Shown piece after piece: positions 59,116-64,000 of a DNA stretch of 64,000 bases. The DNA comes from Candidatus Latescibacterota bacterium (GTDB lineage Bacteria; Latescibacterota; UBA2968): NCBI GenBank assembly GCA_022821275.1, contig JAJEDY010000033.1, positions 1 through 64,000 of the forward strand, written 5' to 3'. The translations under genes were made by a program, and so were the position numbers. The notes beneath the pieces are model-generated. The model had not been told where the DNA came from. It searched no databases and worked only from the letters and a program-made list of their open reading frames with translations. Position 1 is the stretch's first letter, and each line of letters opens with the position of its first letter.

Positions 59116-61542
59116 ATGTTAAGAAATTATCTGACAGTCGCTTTTCGCAATCTGTTTCGGCAAAAGGTGTATTCGTTTGTCAATATAGCGGGACTGGCGA
59201 TTGGCATAGCGACTTGTGTCTTGATTTTGAGTTTTGTTCGCTTTGAACTCAGTTATGATACGTATCACGAAAAAGCAGATCGGATTTACAGGGTTGCACA
59301 TGACCGTATAGCTGTAGATGGACAGGTTGTGCCAACGGCGACTTCTCCACCGCCATTGGCTCCTGCCTTACGAGCCGAATTTCCCGAGGTTGTCCAGGCC
59401 GCCAGATTCGTGCGCGGGTCATCTGTGATCTTTCATGAGAATAACCGCTTTCAAGAGTCTATCCTTTTTGGGGATGCATCGGCTTTGGAGGTTTTTGATT
59501 TTCCCATGATTGAGGGAGACCGACATACGGCGCTTCAGGCACCCTATTCTGTCGTGCTTACCGAGAAGGCAGCACGCAAGTATTTCGGTACAAAAGATCC
59601 TTTGGGCGAGGTTCTCACATTTGTAACGCCTGTCTTGCAAAACCATTACACAGTGACGGGGATTATACGGGAAGTTCCGCGCAATTCTCATTTTAGATTC
59701 GATATTTTGGCTTCGTATGCGAGTTTACATGAGAGAGGCGCGACAAGTGCTATTCTGAAGAATTGGCTGTCAAATCCGTTACTTTATACCTATGTGGTTC
59801 TTCCGAAGGGATATTCGCCCGATGAGCTTGAGGATAAATTTCCCGCGTTTGTGAAAAAATACATGGGGGAGGCGCTGGCAGAGCGTGGAATGGGTGTGAG
59901 ATTTTTCTTGCAGCCCCTTACGAGAATCCACCTCTACTCGCATTTAAGTCACGAGATCGAGCCGAATAGCGATATTGTCCACGTCTATGTCTTCACCGCT
60001 CTCGCCTGTTTTGTGCTTTTGATTGCCTGTATCAATTTTATGAATCTTTCGACGGCGCGCTCTGCTGCACGTGCGAAGGAGGTGGGTATAAGAAAGGTTG
60101 TAGGAGCTTATCGCCTGCAATTGATCCGGCAATTTGTGGGTGAATCTGCACTGCTGGCATTTATTGCGCTTTTGTTTGCGGTCTCCCTTGTCGAACTTTC
60201 ACTGCCCCTTTTTAATAGTCTGATCGGTCAACAATTGGTCGTTGAATACAGCAGTATCTCTGCGATATTGGGTTTGGCTGGTGTCGCGCTTGTTACGGGT
60301 ATTGTCGCGGGAAGTTATCCGGCGTTTTTTCTTTCGGCATTTCAACCTGTGACGGTGTTAAAGGGAGCGCGGCATGCAGGTTTTCAAACTTCGCGCATCA
60401 GACAATGGCTCGTGGTTGTCCAATTTGCCATTTCAATCGCGCTGATTACAGGTACGAGCGTTATTTACTCGCAAATGGCGTATGTGAAAGACAAGGATCT
60501 GGGGTTTGAAAGGGCGAACGTTATTTCTTTGCCGCTTTTCAGACAGCGGGATCTCCGCGCAAAATACGAATCAATCAAGGCAGACTTTTTACAGAGTCCC
60601 GATCTCCTGAGTTGCGCGCTTTCATCTCGTGTACCTGTGCCGACTCAATCAACGGACTTTCCACTTATCAGACGGCCGGTGCAGCCGGAAGGCGTGCAGG
60701 GTGAAATGCAAGTGCCGGGCTATGCGGTCGATCACGATTTTATAAAAACGCTTGGAATCGAGATCATTGAGGGAAGGGATTTTTCTAAAGCTTTCACGAC
60801 CGACGAATCCGAGGCTGTTATTGTAAACGAAACAGCGGTCGAGCATTTTGGCTGGGGTTCGCCCAAAGAAGCTCTTGGTAAGGAATTGGTTTTGGTATTT
60901 CGGGATAGCCGACCTCGTACTGTCATAGGCGTGGTGAAGGATTTTCACGTTCAATCTCTCTATCAGCAGATTGAACCGATGTTTTTTCATATTTCACCGA
61001 GTGGCGGTCATTATCTTTTGGTCAGGATTCGTCCCAATCGGAGTTCGGATGCGCTGAATTTTTTGAAGGAGAAGTGGGCGTCCTATGTTCCCTATTCTCC
61101 ATTTGAATACGCATTTTTGGACGATTATTTCGAACGCCAATATCGCGCAGATGAACAGCGCGGCAAGATGCTCGGCGGTCTGACAGCGCTGGCTATTTGC
61201 ATCGCGTGCCTTGGTTTGTTTGGCCTGGCTTCTTATATAGCGGAACAGCGCACGAAAGAGGTCGGGATTCGGAAGGTGTTGGGGGCATCAGTCGCGAATA
61301 TCGTGCTGCTGTTTACAAAGGATTTTGTAAAGCCCGTTATCCTGGCAAATCTCCTCGCCTGGCCCGTCGCCTATTACGCGATGAGTGGCTGGCTCCACAA
61401 TTTCGCCTATCGCATTGACCTGAGTATCGGGTTTTTCATTTTGAGCGGGGTGCTGACGCTGATGATTGCTCTGATGACGGTGGGCTGGCAGGCTGTCAGA
61501 ACTGCGGGAGCCAATCCTGTGGATTCCCTGCGGAGTGAGTAA
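59116..61542 (+). CDS. ABC transporter permease, MacB/FtsX type with two permease halves
   Basis: About 808 aa from ATG 59116; in-frame starts at 59065 and 59077 would add about 13-17 residues, but LRNYLTVAFRNLFRQKVYSFVNIAGLAIGIA is the usual N-terminus. Two copies of helix plus periplasmic MacB_PCD plus FtsX core are seen: first FtsX at LSTARSAARAKEVGIRKVVGA, second at ASYIAEQRTKEVGIRKVLGAS, eight helices in all. Ends with ANPVDSLRSE, typical of this class. No ATPase gene is adjacent. Common in Bacteroidetes/FCB genomes; cargo unknown. Confidence 0.85.
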   Translation: MLRNYLTVAFRNLFRQKVYSFVNIAGLAIGIATCVLILSFVRFELSYDTYHEKADRIYRVAHDRIAVDGQVVPTATSPPPLAPALRAEFPEVVQAARFVRGSSVIFHENNRFQESILFGDASALEVFDFPMIEGDRHTALQAPYSVVLTEKAARKYFGTKDPLGEVLTFVTPVLQNHYTVTGIIREVPRNSHFRFDILASYASLHERGATSAILKNWLSNPLLYTYVVLPKGYSPDELEDKFPAFVKKYMGEALAERGMGVRFFLQPLTRIHLYSHLSHEIEPNSDIVHVYVFTALACFVLLIACINFMNLSTARSAARAKEVGIRKVVGAYRLQLIRQFVGESALLAFIALLFAVSLVELSLPLFNSLIGQQLVVEYSSISAILGLAGVALVTGIVAGSYPAFFLSAFQPVTVLKGARHAGFQTSRIRQWLVVVQFAISIALITGTSVIYSQMAYVKDKDLGFERANVISLPLFRQRDLRAKYESIKADFLQSPDLLSCALSSRVPVPTQSTDFPLIRRPVQPEGVQGEMQVPGYAVDHDFIKTLGIEIIEGRDFSKAFTTDESEAVIVNETAVEHFGWGSPKEALGKELVLVFRDSRPRTVIGVVKDFHVQSLYQQIEPMFFHISPSGGHYLLVRIRPNRSSDALNFLKEKWASYVPYSPFEYAFLDDYFERQYRADEQRGKMLGGLTALAICIACLGLFGLASYIAEQRTKEVGIRKVLGASVANIVLLFTKDFVKPVILANLLAWPVAYYAMSGWLHNFAYRIDLSIGFFILSGVLTLMIALMTVGWQAVRTAGANPVDSLRSE

Positions 61543-61563
61543 AAACAGGGCGATATAAAACGT

Positions 61564-61601
61564 TTGGGACTTGATCTTTGAAGGTCAAGTCCCAATTTTT
61601 T
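61564..61601 (+). terminator. Intrinsic terminator after the ABC permease
   Basis: TTGGGACTTGA (61564-61574) pairs with TCAAGTCCCAA (61585-61595), 11 perfect pairs with a 10-nt loop, then six T. It stands between convergent genes; on the minus strand the T-tract is weaker. Confidence 0.85.
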
Positions 61602-61606
61602 GCAAT

Positions 61607-63487
61607 TTACTCGGGTTTAAACATGACAGCAGCGAGGGGGGGAAGGGTGATTTGCAGGGATTGCGGGTGACCGTGACTTGCGATGGGTTCGGTATGGACG
61701 GTGCCGAGGTTGCCCATGTTGCTGCCGCCATAGCGTTCGGAGTCGCTGTTGATGAGTTCGCGATAGGTGCCGGGCGTGGGTACGCCGATGCGGTAGTTTT
61801 CTCTTGGGATGGGGGTAAAGTTGCAGGCAAAGATCAAAGGGGCATCGTGTGATCGCGCGCGGCGCAGGAAGGATAGGACGCTGTTTGAGGCGTCGTGGAG
61901 CGAGATCCATTCAAAGCCTTCGGAATCAAAGTCCTGTTCGTAGAGTGCAGGTTCTCCCCGATAGAGGGTGTTGAGGTCTCTTACGAGGCGCTTCAGGCCC
62001 GCGTGGTCGGGTTCTGTGAGCAGGTGCCAGTGTATGCTTTCCTGTGAGTTCCATTCTTGCCACTGGCCGAGTTCGCCGCCCATAAAGAGCAACTTTTTGC
62101 CGGGATGGGCGTATTGAAAAGCATAAAAGGCGCGCAGATTCGCAAATTTTTGCCAGCGGTCCCCGGGCATTTTGTCGATGAGGGCGCGTTTGCCGTGGAC
62201 GACTTCGTCGTGGGAGAGTACGAGGATGAAGTTTTCGTGAAAGGCATAGACGAGGCCAAAGGTGAGGTTGTCGTGGTGGTATTTGCGGTGGATCGGTTCT
62301 TTGGAGATGTAGGACAGGGTGTCGTTCATCCAGCCCATGTTCCATTTGAATCCAAAGCCGAGGCCGCCCAGATAGACGGGGCGGGAGACGCCGGGCCACG
62401 AGGTGGATTCTTCGGCGATTATTAAGACGCCCGGAAATTTTTCGTGGATCAGGGTGTTGAGCTGATGCATAAAGGCGATGGCGTCTAAATTTTCTCTGCC
62501 ACCATACTGGTTGGGGATCCATTCGCCTTCTTTGCGCGAGTAATCGAGGTAGAGCATGGATGCAACCGCATCGACGCGCAAGCCATCGATGTGATATTTT
62601 TCGATCCAGAAGAGGGCATTGGCGATTAGAAAGTTGCGTACTTCATTGCGTCCGTAATTGAAAATTAGAGTGCCCCAATCGGGGTGGGTACCTTGCTGCG
62701 GATCGGCGTGTTCGTACAGGGCAGAGCCGTCGAATTGCGCGAGTCCATGCGCGTCTGTTGGGAAGTGTGCGGGTACCCAATCGAGGATGACGCCGATGCC
62801 GTGGATGTGGCAGTGGTTGACGAGATATTTGAAATCATCTGGCGTGCCAAATCGGCTGGTTGGCGCGTAATAGCCCGTGACCTGATAGCCCCAGGATTCG
62901 TCTAAGGGGTGTTCCATGATGGGGAGGAGTTCGATGTGGGTGTAGCCCATTTCGAGGACGTATTCGACGAGTTCATGCGCGAGTTCGCGATAGGTAAGCG
63001 ATCGGTTGTCTTCATCCGGGTTGCGCCGCCAGGATCCGAGGTGGACTTCGTATATGGCGATGGGTTCGGTGTAGGGGTCTCTTTTCTGGCGGGTTTGCAG
63101 CCAGTCAGTATCGGACCACAGGGCGTCGTCGGGCTGGTACACGACAGAGGCTGTGCGCGGGCGGTGTTCCATGCAGAAGGCGTAGGGGTCGCTTTTGGTG
63201 AAGATATCGCCGTTTTGGGTTTTGATTTCGTATTTGTAGAGGGTGCCCGGCGTCTGGTCGGGGATGAATAGTTCCCATACACCCGTGCTGCCCCTGTTTT
63301 GCATGGGGTGCTGGCACCCGTTCCAGGCGTTGAAGTCGCCAACCACGCTTACGCGCTGGGCGTTGGGTGCCCATACGGCAAAACGCACGCCTCTTTCTGT
63401 GGGATGTGCACCGAGGCAGTCGTAGATGTGATGGTGATTGCCTTCGCTGTGCAGGTGCAGATCAAAATCGCTTAGAATAGGGGGCAT
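61607..63487 (-). CDS. glgB: 1,4-alpha-glucan branching enzyme
   Basis: A 626-aa GH13 enzyme making alpha-1,6 branches in glycogen. N-terminal CBM48 ([25 protein letters not shown]). GH13 regions are [32 protein letters not shown] with the nucleophile Asp, [14 protein letters not shown] with the acid Glu, and [14 protein letters not shown] with the third acid. The C-terminal beta-domain ends at [11 protein letters not shown]. Length is normal for a bacterial GlgB. No other glycogen genes are adjacent. Confidence 0.95.
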   Translation of the reverse strand: MPPILSDFDLHLHSEGNHHHIYDCLGAHPTERGVRFAVWAPNAQRVSVVGDFNAWNGCQHPMQNRGSTGVWELFIPDQTPGTLYKYEIKTQNGDIFTKSDPYAFCMEHRPRTASVVYQPDDALWSDTDWLQTRQKRDPYTEPIAIYEVHLGSWRRNPDEDNRSLTYRELAHELVEYVLEMGYTHIELLPIMEHPLDESWGYQVTGYYAPTSRFGTPDDFKYLVNHCHIHGIGVILDWVPAHFPTDAHGLAQFDGSALYEHADPQQGTHPDWGTLIFNYGRNEVRNFLIANALFWIEKYHIDGLRVDAVASMLYLDYSRKEGEWIPNQYGGRENLDAIAFMHQLNTLIHEKFPGVLIIAEESTSWPGVSRPVYLGGLGFGFKWNMGWMNDTLSYISKEPIHRKYHHDNLTFGLVYAFHENFILVLSHDEVVHGKRALIDKMPGDRWQKFANLRAFYAFQYAHPGKKLLFMGGELGQWQEWNSQESIHWHLLTEPDHAGLKRLVRDLNTLYRGEPALYEQDFDSEGFEWISLHDASNSVLSFLRRARSHDAPLIFACNFTPIPRENYRIGVPTPGTYRELINSDSERYGGSNMGNLGTVHTEPIASHGHPQSLQITLPPLAAVMFKPE

Positions 63488-63502
63488 CTATCCCTCAGGG
63501 AT

Positions 63503-64000
63503 TTATTGGGCGCAGGAGAGTGGGGGGATGTCGATCATGGTGCGCAGTCCGGGCGCGGTAGAAGCGACTATTGGGATGGCATTGGCGATGACCGCACAGG
63601 TGGCGATGTCGCCGTTGATGCCGCCGGGTATGATGAGGTCATAAGCGGGCGTGCCATTGATCTGGATGCGCTCCTGGGATTCGATTGAGTCGCCGTTGTG
63701 TATCAACTGTCCGACGGCGGCTTTGAAGATGAGGGTGAGGACTTCTCGTCCGTTGTGGTATCCCCGGCCCGTTTGTAGTACGCCTGCACAATGTCCCGGT
63801 TCTGCGAGAACGGGTTCTATGATGTCTTCGGTGTGGTCGAGTTGCCATCCCAATCGCGCGGCGATCATGTGCATGGATTCGGTGAGGCCGACGTGGCGGA
63901 TTTTTTGTTGGGCGACGAGGCTCTGGAATTCTTCAACGGTGAGGCCGGCACCTATTTTTTGCTGAAAGGGGAGACGGCGCGCGGAGGCGTCCTGGATGCG
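63503..64000 (-). CDS. Dihydrodipicolinate-reductase-like dehydrogenase (3' part, runs off window)
   Basis: The frame is open to the window edge; 165 C-terminal residues are visible. RIQDASARRLPFQQKIGAG and IRHVGLTESMHMIAARLGW with QLDHTEDIIEPVLAEPG and PGLRTMIDIPPL match the family of DapB-like proteins that includes 2,4-diaminopentanoate dehydrogenase. The N-terminal Rossmann domain is outside the window. It ends 15 bases before glgB starts. Confidence 0.7.
   Translation of the reverse strand, partial: RIQDASARRLPFQQKIGAGLTVEEFQSLVAQQKIRHVGLTESMHMIAARLGWQLDHTEDIIEPVLAEPGHCAGVLQTGRGYHNGREVLTLIFKAAVGQLIHNGDSIESQERIQINGTPAYDLIIPGGINGDIATCAVIANAIPIVASTAPGLRTMIDIPPLSCAQ

Overview
The window looks like the chromosome of an uncultured Gram-negative bacterium of the FCB side of the tree, possibly Latescibacterota-like. 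This is an inference. It rests on a PorV/PorQ-type outer-membrane protein, a secreted protein ending in a type IX secretion-like sorting domain, secreted proteins with paired EF-hand (dockerin-like) modules, and many phytanoyl-CoA dioxygenase, sulfatase, LarA and DegT-type genes. No rRNA, tRNA or CRISPR array was seen.

Layout. (1) 1-0.9 kb: the right end of an IS5-family element abuts and overlaps a toxin-antitoxin group (DUF433, ribbon-helix-helix antitoxin, MazF toxin). (2) 1-15 kb: an ankyrin protein, then a mostly minus-strand block of secreted and envelope proteins: an amidohydrolase, two HExxH proteases, an apparently inactive M6-type protease, a pair of small paralogues, a quinoprotein-type dehydrogenase and a PorV-like porin. 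The porin gene is preceded by a structured leader. (3) 15.3-20.4 kb, plus strand: Trm112-like protein, YyaL-like lipoprotein, RmlD-like reductase, GT2 glycosyltransferase and a two-gene ABC transporter.

(4) 20.4-41 kb: a very large, tightly packed aromatic amino-acid cluster: trpE-trpG-trpD-oxidoreductase-trpC-trpF-tyrS-aldolase-trpB-trpA-chorismate mutase-DAHP synthase-tyrA-half aroA-51-aa membrane protein-aroE-ubiE-membrane protein-argS-aroK-aroB-purF. It is headed by a promoter and a 34-codon leader peptide gene, too short to be found by ordinary ORF length cut-offs, in which 13 of 34 residues are aromatic (2 Trp, 6 Tyr, 5 Phe). A mutually exclusive antiterminator/terminator pair follows it. 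This is a complete attenuator apparently sensing Trp, Tyr and Phe together. Other oddities are a 151-bp MITE between trpG and trpD whose ends match the IS5-type element at the left edge, and an EPSP synthase reduced to its C-terminal half with catalytic Asp and Lys replaced.

(5) 41-53 kb: an APC-EIIA-TrkA_C transporter, an unrecognised protein, and a plus-strand catabolic series (mannonate dehydratase, PLP desulfhydrase/deaminase, NCS2 transporter with a C-terminal ATPase-like domain, CinA-type amidase, DegT aminotransferase, HpcH aldolase, beta-helix protein, PhyH dioxygenase). (6) 53-59 kb, minus strand: LarA-like protein, PhyH dioxygenase, sulfatase, SSS symporter, 39-aa membrane protein and GNAT acetyltransferase, probably for uptake and use of an organic (perhaps sulfated) substrate. 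(7) 59-64 kb: a MacB-like ABC permease, glycogen branching enzyme, and the 3' end of a dihydrodipicolinate-reductase-like gene that runs off the window.
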